Assembly: GCF_003255815.1 (NCBI RefSeq)
Contig: NC_037689.1
Location: forward strand, 146,833,832 to 146,897,831
Length of the DNA stretch: 64,000 nt
Direction: 5' to 3'
DNA from: Theropithecus gelada
Lineage: Eukaryota; Chordata; Mammalia; Primates; Cercopithecidae
Every line of letters begins with the position of its first letter. Position 1 is the first letter of the stretch. This document shows, piece by piece, positions 43,369 through 53,626 of the stretch. The position numbers were made by a program, and so were the translations under genes. The notes under the pieces were generated by a model. It was not told where the DNA came from. It searched no databases and saw only the letters and a program-made list of their open reading frames with translations.

Positions 43369-44385
43369 ATGGGGAAAAAGCAGGGCAGAAAAGCTGGAAA
43401 TTCAAAAAATAAGAGCGCATCTCCCCCGGCAAAGGAGCGCAGCTCATCGCCAGCAACGGATCAAAGCTGGACGGAGAATGACTTTGACGAGATGAGAGAA
43501 GAAGGCTTCAGTCCATCAAATTTCTCAGAGCTAAAGGAGGAATTACGTACCCAGCGCAAAGAAACTAAAAATCTTGAAAAAAAAGTGGAAGAATTGACGG
43601 CTAGACTAATTAATGCAGAGAAGGTCATAAACGAAATGAAAGAGATGAAAACCATGACACGAGAAATACGTGACAAATGCACAAGCTTCAGTAACCGACT
43701 CGATCAACTGGAAGAAAGAGTATCAGCAATTGAGGATCAAATGAATGAAATGAAGCGAGAAGAGAAACCAAAAGAAAAAAGAAGAAAAAGAAATGAACAA
43801 AGCCTGCAAGAAGTATGGGATTATGTAAAAAGACCAAATCTACGTCTGATTGGGGTGCCTGAAAGTGAGGGGGAAAATGGAACCAAGTTGGAAAACACTC
43901 TTCAGGATATCATCCAGGAGAACTTCCCCAACCTAGTAGGGCAGGCCAACATTCAAATCCAGGAAATACAGAGAACGCCACAAAGATACTCCTCGAGAAG
44001 AGCAACTCCAAGACACATAATTGCCAGATTCACCAAAGTTGAAATGAAGGAAAAAATCTTAAGGGCAGCCAGAGAGAAAGGTCGGGTTACCCACAAAGGG
44101 AAGCCCATCAGACTCACAGCAGATCTCTCGGCAGAAACTCTCCAAGCCAGAAGAGAGTGGGGGCCAATATTCAACATTCTTAAAGAAAAGAATTTTAAAC
44201 CCAGAATTTCATATCCAGCCAAACTAAGTTTCATAAGTGAAGGAGAAATAAAATCCTTTACAGATAAGCAAATGCTTAGAGATTTTGTCACCACTAGGCC
44301 TGCCTTACAAGAGACCCTGAAGGAAGCACTCAACATGGAAAGGAACAACCGGTACCAGCCATCTCAAAAACATGCCAAAATGTAA
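43369..44385 (+). CDS. L1 ORF1 protein (intact)
   Basis: The 338-codon frame has the length and order of human L1 ORF1p (338 aa). It starts MGKKQGRKAGNSKNKSASPP, followed by a long coiled coil at about residues 50-150 rich in E/K/L heptads. An RRM-like RNA-binding domain (about 155-255) and the C-terminal domain ending NRYQPSQKHAKM follow. The protein forms trimers, binds L1 RNA and is needed for retrotransposition. Several substitutions relative to the human element as I remember it (for example in the C-terminal LQETLKEAL) fit a non-human catarrhine copy. No stop or frameshift is seen. Confidence 0.95.
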   Translation: MGKKQGRKAGNSKNKSASPPAKERSSSPATDQSWTENDFDEMREEGFSPSNFSELKEELRTQRKETKNLEKKVEELTARLINAEKVINEMKEMKTMTREIRDKCTSFSNRLDQLEERVSAIEDQMNEMKREEKPKEKRRKRNEQSLQEVWDYVKRPNLRLIGVPESEGENGTKLENTLQDIIQENFPNLVGQANIQIQEIQRTPQRYSSRRATPRHIIARFTKVEMKEKILRAAREKGRVTHKGKPIRLTADLSAETLQARREWGPIFNILKEKNFKPRISYPAKLSFISEGEIKSFTDKQMLRDFVTTRPALQETLKEALNMERNNRYQPSQKHAKM

Positions 44386-44448
44386 AGACCATCGAGGCTA
44401 GGAAGAAACTGCATCAACTAACGAGCAAAATAACCAGTTAATATCATA

Positions 44449-47400
44449 ATGGCAGGATCAAGTTCACACATAACAATCTTAACCTTAAATGTAAATGGAC
44501 TAAATGCTCCAATGAAAAGACACAGACTGGCAAACTGGATAAAGAGTCAAGACCCATCAGTCTGCTGTATTCAGGAGACCCATCTCACACGCAGAGACAT
44601 ACATAGGCTCAAAATAAAGGGATGGAGGAAGATTTACCAAGCAAATGGAGAACAAAAAAAAGCGGGGGTTGCAATCCTAGTCTCTGATAAAACAGACTTT
44701 AAACCATCAAAGATCAAAAGAGACAAAGAAGGCCATTACATAATGGTAAAGGGATCAATTCAACAGGAAGAGCTAACTATCCTAAATATATATGCACCCA
44801 ATACAGGAGCACCCAGATTCATAAAGCAAGTCCTTAGAGACTTACAAAGAGACTTAGACTCCCATACAATAATAATGGGAGACTTCAACACTCCATTGTC
44901 AACATTAGACAGATCAACGAGACAGAAAGTTAACAAGGATATCCAGGAATTGAACTCATCTCTGCAGCAAGCAGACCTAATAGACATCTATAGAACTCTC
45001 CACCCCAAATCAACAGAATATACATTCTTCTCAGCACCACATCGTACTTATTCCAAAATTGACCACGTAATTGGAAGTAAAGCACTCCTCAGCAAATGTG
45101 CAAGAACAGAAATTATAACAAACTGTCTCTCAGACCACAGTGCAATCAAACTAGAACTCAGGACTAAGAAACTCAATCAAAACCGCTCAACTACATGGAA
45201 ACTGAACAACCTGCTCCTGAATGACTACTGGGTACATAACGAAATGAAGGCAGAAATAAAGATGTTCTTTGAAACCAATGAGAACAAAGATACAACATAC
45301 CAGAATCTCTGGGACACATTTAAAGCAGTGTGTAGAGGGAAATTTATAGCACTAAATGCCCACAAGAGAAAGCAGGAAAGATCTAAAATTGACACTCTAA
45401 CATCGCAATTAAAAGAACTAGAGAAGCAAGAGCAAACACATTCGAAAGCTAGCAGAAGGCTAGAAATAACTAAGATCAGAGCAGAACTGAAGGAGATAGA
45501 GACACAAAAAACCCTCCAAAAAATCAATGAATCCAGGAGTTGGTTTTTTGAAAAGATCAACAAAATTGACAGACCACTAGCAAGACTAATAAAGAAGAAA
45601 AGAGAGAAGAATCAAATCGACGCAATTAAAAATGAAAAAGGGGATATCACCACCGACCCCACAGAAATACAAACTACCATCAGAGAATACTATAAACACC
45701 TCTACGCAAATAAACTGGAAAATCTAGAAGAAATGGATAATTTCCTGGACACTTACACTCTTCCAAGACTAAACCAGGAAGAAGTTGAATCCCTGAATAG
45801 ACCAATAGCAGGCTCTGAAATTGAGGCAACAATTAATAGCCTACCAACCAAAAAAAGTCCAGGACCAGATGGATTCACAGCTGAATTCTACCAGAGGTAC
45901 AAGGAGGAGTTGGTACCATTCCTTCTGAAACTATTCCAATCAATAGAAAAAGAGGGAATCCTCCCTAACTCATTTTATGAGGCCAACATCATCCTGATAC
46001 CAAAGCCTGGCAGAGATACAACAAAAAAAGAGAATTTTAGACCAATATCCCTGATGAACATCGATGCAAAAATCCTCAATAAAATACTGGCAAACCGGAT
46101 TCAGCAACACATCAAAAAGCTTATCCACCATGATCAAGTGGGCTTCATCCCTGGGATGCAAGGCTGGTTCAACATTCGCAAATCAATAAACATAATCCAG
46201 CATATAAACAGAACCAAAGACAAGAACCACATGATTATTTCAATAGATGCAGAAAAGGCTTTTGACAAAATTCAACAGCCCTTCATGCTAAAAACGCTCA
46301 ATAAATTCGGTATTGATGGAACGTACCTCAAAATAATAAGAGCTATTTATGACAAACCCACAGCCAATATCATACTGAATGGGCAAAAACTGGAAAAATT
46401 CCCTTTGAAAACTGGCACAAGACAGGGATGCCCTCTCTCACCACTCCTATTCAACATAGTGTTGGAAGTTCTGGCTAGGGCAATCAGGCAAGAGAAAGAA
46501 ATCAAGGGTATTCAGTTAGGAAAAGAAGAAGTCAAATTGTCCCTCTTTGCAGATGACATGATTGTATATTTAGAAAACCCCATTGTCTCAGCCCAAAATC
46601 TCCTTAAGCTGATAAGCAACTTCAGCAAAGTCTCAGGATACAAAATTAATGTGCAAAAATCACAAGCATTCTTATACACTAGTAACAGACAAACAGAGAG
46701 CCAAATCATGAATGAACTTCCATTCACAATTGCTTCAAAGAGAATCAAATACCTAGGAATCCAACTTACAAGGGATGTAAAGGACCTCTTCAAGGAGAAC
46801 TACAAACCACTGCTCAGTGAAATAAAAGAGGACACAAACAAATGGAAGAACATACCATGCTCATGGATAGGAAGAATCAATATCGTGAAAATGGCCATAC
46901 TGCCCAAGGTAATTTATAGATTCAATGCCATCCCCATCAAGCTACCAATGAGTTTCTTCACAGAATTGGAAAAAACTGCTTTAAAGTTCATATGGAACCA
47001 AAAAAGAGCCCGCATCTCCAAGACAATCCTAAGTCAAAAGAACAAAGCTGGAGGCATCACGCTACCTGACTTCCAACTATACTACAAGGCTACAGTAACC
47101 AAAACAGCATGGTACTGGTACCAAAACAGAGATATAGACCAATGGAACAGAACAGAGTCCTCAGAAATAATACCACACATCTACAGCCATCTGATCTTTG
47201 ACAAACCTGAGAGAAACAAGAAATGGGGAAAGGATTCCCTATTTAATAAATGGTGCTGGGAAAATTGGCTAGCCATAAGTAGAAAGCTGAAACTGGATCC
47301 TTTCCTTACTCCTTATACGAAAATTAATTCAAGATGGATTAGAGACTTAAATGTTAGACCTAATACCATAAAAATCCTAGAGGAAAATCTAGGTAGTACC

Positions 47401-48277
47401 ATTCAGGACATAGGCATGGGCAAAGACTTCATGTCTAAAACACCAAAAGCAACGGCAGCAAAAGCCAAAATTGACAAATGGGATCTCATTAAACTAAAGA
47501 GCTTCTGCACAGCAAAAGAAACTATCATCAGAGTGAACAGGCAACCTACAGAATGGGAGAAAATTTTTGCAATCTACTCATCTGACAAAGGGCTAATATC
47601 CAGAACCTACAAAGAACTCCAACAAATTTACAAGAAAAAAACAAACAACCCCATCAAAAAGTGGGCAAAGGATATGAATAGACATTTCTCAAAAGAAGAC
47701 ATTCATACAGCCAACAAACACATGAAAAAAATGCTCATCATCACTGGCCATCAGAGAAATGCAAATCAAAACCACAATGAGATACCATCTCACACCAGTT
47801 AGAATGGCGATCATTCAAAAGTCAGGAAACAACAGGTGCTGGAGAGGATGTGGAGAAATAGGAACACTTTTACACTGTTGGTGGGATTGTAAACTAGTTC
47901 AACCATTATGGAAAACAGTATGGCGATTCCTCAAGGATCTAGAACTAGATGTACCATATGACCCAGCCATCCCATTACTGGGGATATACCCAAAGGATTA
48001 TAAATTATGCTGCTATAAAGACACATGCACACGTATGTTTATTGCAGCACTATTCACAATAGCAAAGACTTGGAATCAACCCAAATGTCCATCAGTGACA
48101 GATTGGATTAAGAAAATGTGGCATATATACACCATGGAATACTATGCAGCCATAAAAAAGGATGAGTTTGTGTCCTTTGTAGGGACATGGATGCAGCTGG
48201 AATCCATCATTCTTAGCAAACTATCACAAGAACAGAAAACCAAACACCGCATGTTCTCACTCATAGGTGGGAACTGA
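44449..48277 (+). pseudogene. L1 ORF2 (endonuclease/reverse transcriptase) with one frameshift
   Basis: ORF2p normally has about 1275 aa: an N-terminal endonuclease, a reverse transcriptase and a cysteine-rich C-terminus. Here the first frame runs 1117 codons (44449-47802) and the C-terminal part is in the next frame to 48277. The break maps to the A run at 47725-47731, which has 7 A instead of the usual 6. Endonuclease motifs (CIQETHL, GDFNTPLS, SDHSAIK) and the reverse transcriptase motif FADDMIVY are present. The C-terminal CWRGCGEIGTLLHCWWDC motif lies after the break. Apart from this one base I see no disabling change, so it is either a natural single mutation or a sequencing error in a homopolymer. 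Confidence 0.93.
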
Positions 48278-48484
48278 ACAATGAGATCACTTGGACTCGG
48301 GAAGGGGAACATCACACACCGGGGCCTATCATGGGGAGGGGGGCGGGGGGAGGGATTGCATTGGGAGTTATACCTGATGTAAATGACGAGTTGATGGGTG
48401 CAGCACACCAACAAGGCACAAGTATACATATGTAACAAACCTGCACGTTATGCACATGTACCCTACAACTTACAGTATAATAAT

Positions 48485-48515
<31 letters not shown>

Positions 48516-48519
48516 AAAA
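48278..48519 (+). other. L1 3' UTR, G-rich tract and poly(A) tail
   Basis: It contains the G-rich tract GGGGAGGGGGGCGGGGGGAG (48333-48354), able to form a G-quadruplex. The conserved end ACATATGTAACAAACCTGCA, a short TAA-repeat block and 23 As follow. Confidence 0.92.
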
Positions 48520-48630
48520 CACATACCTCATGGGATAGTTACGTGAATTCAAATATACAACTTACGTAAAGTGACAAGCATGGAGCCAAGTATATAAAAG
48601 GTATTCAATAAAAATTGGGTGAAGTAATAT
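48520..48630 (+). repeat. MIR SINE 3' fragment at the L1 junction
   Basis: ACCTCATGGGATAGTTACGTG, then ATGGAGCCAAGTATATAAAAG and GGTATTCAATAAAAATTGGG resemble the 3' half of MIR. The L1 tail ends directly at this fragment, so the L1 may have inserted in a MIR. Confidence 0.55.
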
Positions 48631-48662
48631 TATTTCAACAAAGTTTATTCCTTAATACATGT

Positions 48663-48694
48663 TTTTATTTACTAACGGGAGTTAGTAAATAAAA
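48663..48694. repeat. Perfect 14-bp hairpin
   Basis: TTTTATTTACTAAC (48663-48676) and its exact reverse complement GTTAGTAAATAAAA (48681-48694) enclose the 4-nt loop GGGA. AT-rich, near the right flank of the L1. Confidence 0.92.
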
Positions 48695-48699
48695 TGGAA

Positions 48700-51600
48700 A
48701 TTAATTTGAAAAAAAAAAAAGTATGAGATCCAGTGCTGATCATATGTGTCAATCCTCAGCTGACTTGCTATAAATCTGTGGTTCATTGGTGGGGGTTTAT
48801 CTGTAGCCCACAGAATAGAATCTCTAGTTTCAGAACACCACTGTGCCTTCTCTAGATTGTACTTGCAAATATACTACAAGTGTGTTACAGGAGCTAAAAA
48901 TGTTTGTTTCCTAATTCAGGGAGTGGCAAGTTAGGGCACTGGGTGGGTGAAGAGTTATTTCGTGGTAAACCACTTTTTTTTTTAACCAACGACAACATTT
49001 TTTCTTCTTCCTGTTCTTTCTTACCCTCTCCATCACCTACATTACATTTCTCCTCTTTTTCACTGGTACCTTTGGTGTGCCTGAAGCACTAACACCTCCA
49101 CATTCTTGCACCTATCTGGTTACTGGATATGAGAAGGGTTAACTTGCTGTTAACTTGTTGATTTAACTTTTGTTTTGACTAAATACACAACGCAAAAACT
49201 AAATTTATCACAACACCTGAGAAGTTTCTGATTGGCAAAATAAAGAAAAACTTTAGGGAATAATTCTCTCTACGATGCTCATCTCTTCAGTCATTATGTG
49301 TTAAACTATTCCCTCAAGGTTGTAGAAAGAAACATTTTAAAACATATTCTCTGGGAAGGCTGCTTTCAAAAAGGGACGTACAGACAACACTCATTTAGAG
49401 ACTCTTCTGACATGTAAGTGACAGGTTATTTTCATCTTTGTGAGCTTAGAGAGTTATTACAGATTAATTCAAAATAATTTAAAAATATATTTCTGTGTCT
49501 TGCAACTGTACAGTGGTTAGATTTTCTGAGAAAAAAAAAGGACAGGAAAAAATAACCCAAAATTTAAAGGTTTACTGTCAGTGTGGAATGAAACATCACC
49601 TTTGGAATAAAGTCATCTTTTGAACTCAAAAAATATTTTATGGGCACTAGTCATATGAAAAGCCATCATTTTTGTGTGGGGAGAAAAGGATACTTTCCAT
49701 GTCTTAAGGTCTAGTACAGTTTCTCGAGATGGCAGAGTGAATAAAAGTTAGCTAATCTTGTTTGAGAAATTGAAGCAAATGCAGTAGTTATTAGAAGATA
49801 TGATACATTACTAGTGCTGCTTTGTCTCCAGACCATTGTAACCCACACTTTTGTGTCTGATTCCTTTGAGAACTTGATGAAAGCCGTTAATACTCCTCTG
49901 GAAAAAAAAATGAATGTAGAATCACACACACACATGCACAAAAGTGTGCATTACTATCAGGAAGCTATGAAAAATGTAAAGGCTCTCCTTGCATCTCTTA
50001 AGGGACAAGGATTCATATATAGAAAAAATAATAATCTTGAGATTATCATTTTTATGGGAGTCAGAGTCCCAAAGCCTTCCATGGCCATGTGATGCCATGC
50101 AGAGTACATCTTCTACTCCAGGTCATGGAGCTACTTGACTGAGTTCTTTAAAATTGATCTCAGGCTGGGTTTTTTTTGTTTGTTTGTTTTTTGTTTTGTT
50201 TTGTTTTTTGGCTTTTTAAGTGAGGAGCATATTTGTCAGTCTACTATTCTTAACAGCTCAAGTAAATTAATGATGTGAATGTGTTTTGCAATCCGAATAA
50301 CATTAAAATAACCAGATACTACTATTACATTGTTAGAGATAAGAGAGAATGTTCAAATCAAAAATGCCAAGCACCTATGTTATACAAGACTCTGGATTTG
50401 GTACAGTGGAAAGTAGTATCTGGGGAACACCTAGCTTTCCAAAATTCTTATTCCAGGAAGGAAGTTAAAAGAAGTACACAAATAATTGTCTTTAAACAAT
50501 TATGTGTAATGGTATAAGAAAAAGTATAATGGTAGACCTTAAAGAGCAACAGAGGTAATTTTCTTTATCGCAAGACAATTATTGAAGGCCACTTAGAGGA
50601 GGTTTCTTCATAGTTGGGTCTTGAAGTTTCAAGATGGGTGAAGTAGCTAGAAATGGAAAGGAATTCCAGAGAAGAAGACAGATCTTGACTATTGATTAAA
50701 CTATTGAATAAATATTTGAAGAGGATTTATAATTATTAGTTAATGAATTATAGTTAGTTAACTATAAGTAAATTATATATATAATTTTAAATTATACATA
50801 AAGTAAAAAATAAAAAATAAAGTTAATTAAATTATATATATAATTTTTATTTACCTAAAAATGCTATGTCCAAATGTATAATATAGATAACCTTGTTCTG
50901 GAAATAGATAGCCTGATGGGATTGCGAATATGCAGACCAACCACTGTACACTCAACAGAATGCTCAAAATCATGGAATATCAGAGGTGAAAATGACCATT
51001 GCCTCCAAAGTCTACCACGTTTTTCTCAAGTACAAACACTTTTTGATGGATTGCTGTTTTAAATGAATAAGGGAAAAATAAGCTTATTGTAATGATTAAC
51101 ATACCAACTCAGTTCCCTTATAGTTTAAGGGGCACTTGACAGAAGTTATAGAATCAAAAGATACATATACTTTTTTATTCTGAGCACTCCAAAATGAATA
51201 ACTTCATCATTTTCTTTTTTCTTTTTTTGGAGGAAAATAAGGTATATTTCATATCTGTTCAGGAGAGGAAAATTTATCCAGGGAGAGGAATAAATATATA
51301 TAAGGGGAATTCTGTATCTGTTTTGTCTATCATACTGTTTGCTTTGGCCAGCTCACAACTTTCAACACGGTGTTTTGAAGGTAAGGATGGAACTGGGGAG
51401 AAATACAATGGGTTAAGTATGTCTTCTAGATTATATTTAAATAAATTACACTTCCAGTTATATTCTGATGTGTATATACATACCTTCCAATATCATCTTA
51501 ACAAGAAAGATCTAGAGTAAAGATTTTGTTCTTGAAAGTGAAGCCTCATGATAATATTTTTTCCACATTAAAATAAACAAACCTTCATTGAAAGAAGTGA

Positions 51601-51735
51601 CATTTCAAAGTTGAATGATCACTGACTTTTCTGGAAAAGAAAAAAATTGAAGAAGTCAATTACCGACGAACTATAATCTCTCTTTTCTCTAAAACCACAT
51701 TTTCCTCCCTCTTCTGAATCTCTGCTCTGCTCTAG
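48700..51735. other. AT-rich non-coding DNA upstream of the olfactory receptor
   Basis: It contains a T/TTTG-rich stretch at 50168-50212 with no Alu body and an extremely AT-rich patch at 50690-50870. That patch holds TATATATA blocks and partial palindromes. No gene or firm repeat family is recognised, and IDS exons 1-2 are not found here. Confidence 0.45.
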
Positions 51736-51870
51736 GAACACGGGGTTTTCAGATACGTGGATAATAAAAAACCTGCTGGGGATTACGGCTATGACCCAGG
51801 CCTACACCAACTTTCTGATGACATCCTTCCAAACCACCCCAGTTACAAAATGCTCAAGCTGAAAACTTAA
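51736..51870 (+). other. Exon-like open frame after a splice acceptor (unidentified)
   Basis: A pyrimidine-rich acceptor (CTGCTCTGCTCTAG, ending at 51735) is followed by a 45-codon open frame ending in TAA. The frame encodes EHGVFRYVDNKKPAG and continues DYGYDPGLHQLSDDILP. It looks like a terminal exon, but I do not recognise the protein. It could be a decayed exon of a duplicated gene or a chance frame. It lies on the same strand as the olfactory receptor, about 800 bp upstream. Confidence 0.25.
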
Positions 51871-52636
51871 ATTGTGAAATCATGAACTAGTGAGTAGTAG
51901 TACCCCATTCTCGTTTATTTTCATATAAATGTAAACTCAAGAATTCTGAGTGTTCCAAGAGGTGTTTTAATAGATAAGAAGGAGAAAATTAGAAATGGGA
52001 AGTTTAAGATATTACCAACTATCAAAGAATATTCATTTCAGTACAATCATAATGACGCTTCAAGGTACGAGCATATTAATTAGAGGTTGTGGGTGTTTCC
52101 TTAGCCTCTTTTTAACCTGGGGAAAATTTTGCTTAGCAGTTGAGATTATTATATATTTATCAATAATGTATATCTATGTGAATCTGTAATCATAAACTAT
52201 ATATAAATAAAACATTCTCTGTGGGATGGTAGTGGTGTGAGACTTCATATCATGGATCTCCAAGGGCAGCCTACTATATCCTAAATGCTGAGTGATAAAT
52301 CATGCAAAAAATAGATGCTAATATTTATTGAAAGTGGAAAAAAATGAAGTTAACTTACAAGAGATCCATAACTTTTTACATACATTGAGTTGGAAAAAGT
52401 AATCAGAATGATGTCAAAGTTAACAAGGGCTTGTATGTGAAGAATGCTAAAGTAAAGCATGGTATTCATAAGCCTATTTGAGACTCATAGTAACCCTATG
52501 AAATGGTCATTAAAATTGAAAAAACAAAGTATTGAAGTGACTTATTAAGAAACCACTAATAAAATGTCTCTGATGAGAAATATTCAATTTTGCGTAAAAT
52601 GCTTAATAACGTCACGTAGCATACAAAAAATTAATT

Positions 52637-52652
52637 CCTTTATTTTTTTCAG
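52637..52652 (+). promoter_or_regulatory. Candidate 3' splice acceptor just upstream of the OR coding exon
   Basis: CCTTTATTTTTTTCAG ends at 52652, 32 bases before the first ATG. Olfactory receptor genes usually have one or more 5' UTR exons spliced to a single coding exon, and this tract fits that role. Confidence 0.5.
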
Positions 52653-52684
52653 ATAAAAAATTTCATATTTGCCTCTTCTCATTC

Positions 52685-53626
52685 ATGAAAACCATGCAAC
52701 TGAATAACAGTGTTACTGAATTCATTCTGCTCGGGTTGACACAGGATCCTTTTTGGAAGAAAATTGTGTTTGTTAGTATATTTTTCTTCTATTTGGGGAC
52801 ATTGTTGGGTAACTTGTTGATTATTATCACCATCAAGACCAGCCAGACACTTCAGAGTCCAATGTACTTCTTTCTTTTCTACTTATCCTTATCTGATACC
52901 TGTTTCTCTACTTCCATAGCCCCTAGAATGATTGTGGATGCCCTTTCAAAGAATGACACTATCTCTTTCAGTGAGTGCATGATCCAAGTCTTTACATTCC
53001 ATTTCTTTGGCTGCCTGGAGATCTTCATCCTTATCCTCATGGCTGTTGACCGCTATGTGGCCATCTGTAAGCCCCTGCACTACATGACCATCATGAGCCA
53101 CCGGGTGTGTGGTGTGTTGGTGGCTGTGGCCTGGGTGGGATCCTGTGTGCATTCTTTAGCTCAGATTTTTCTTGCCCTCAGTTTGCCTTTCTGTGGCCCC
53201 AATGTGATCAATCACTATTTCTGTGACTTGCAGCCCTTGTTGAAACTAGCCTGTTCAGACACCTATGTGGTCAACCTACTGCTGGTTTCCAACAGTGGGG
53301 CCATTTGTACACTGAGTTTTGTCATGCTGATGTTCTCCTATGTCATCATCTTGCATACTCTGAGAAACCACAGTGCTGAAGGAAGAAAGAAAGCCCTTTC
53401 CACCTGCATCTCCCACATCATTGTGGTCATCTTGTTCTTTGGACCTTGCATATTTATATACACACGCCCTGCAACCACATTCCCCATGGATAAGATGATA
53501 GCTGTGTTTTATACACTTGGAACACCTTTGCTCAACCCTCTGATTTATACGCTGAGGAACACAGAAGTGAAAAGTGCCATGAGAAAGTTGTGGAGCAAGA
53601 AATTGATCTCAGATGTAAAAACATGA
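52685..53626 (+). CDS. OR4C16: Olfactory receptor, family 4 subfamily C (OR4C16-like), intact
   Basis: A single-exon 313-codon frame encodes a class II olfactory receptor, an odorant-gated seven-helix GPCR of olfactory neurons. Motifs in order: sequon NNS at residue 7, GN at 42-43 in TM1, PMYFFL at 59-64, and C98 for the TM3 disulfide. MAVDRYVAIC follows at 119-128, then SYVIIL in TM5, KALSTC before TM6 and PLIYTLRN in TM7. The best match from memory is human OR4C16, which begins at the equivalent of M4 (MQLNN), so translation may start at 52694 (310 aa). The human protein has DICKP where this one keeps the usual AICKP. No stop or frameshift is present. OR4C16 maps to the OR4 cluster at 11q11 in human, which conflicts with the X-linked IDS on the same scaffold. 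A close paralogue (for example OR4C11) is less similar. Confidence 0.85.
   Translation: MKTMQLNNSVTEFILLGLTQDPFWKKIVFVSIFFFYLGTLLGNLLIIITIKTSQTLQSPMYFFLFYLSLSDTCFSTSIAPRMIVDALSKNDTISFSECMIQVFTFHFFGCLEIFILILMAVDRYVAICKPLHYMTIMSHRVCGVLVAVAWVGSCVHSLAQIFLALSLPFCGPNVINHYFCDLQPLLKLACSDTYVVNLLLVSNSGAICTLSFVMLMFSYVIILHTLRNHSAEGRKKALSTCISHIIVVILFFGPCIFIYTRPATTFPMDKMIAVFYTLGTPLLNPLIYTLRNTEVKSAMRKLWSKKLISDVKT

Larger units (their letters stand above)
42356..48519 (+). mobile_element. Nearly full-length primate L1 retrotransposon
   Basis: The element of about 6.16 kb has a 5' UTR (42356-43368), ORF1 (43369-44385), a 63-bp spacer, ORF2 (44449-48277, one frameshift), a 3' UTR with a G-rich tract and a 23-nt A-tail (48497-48519). 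It begins at GATGGCCGAATAGGAGCAGC, so only the first bases, including part of the YY1 site, are lost in the gap. The high integrity indicates a recent insertion in the L1PA lineage. A target-site duplication cannot be checked because the left flank is undetermined. Confidence 0.97.

Noticed and set aside
50168..50212. Alu tail (TTTG/T-rich stretch)
   Set aside because: No Alu body follows on either side; it is simple sequence only.
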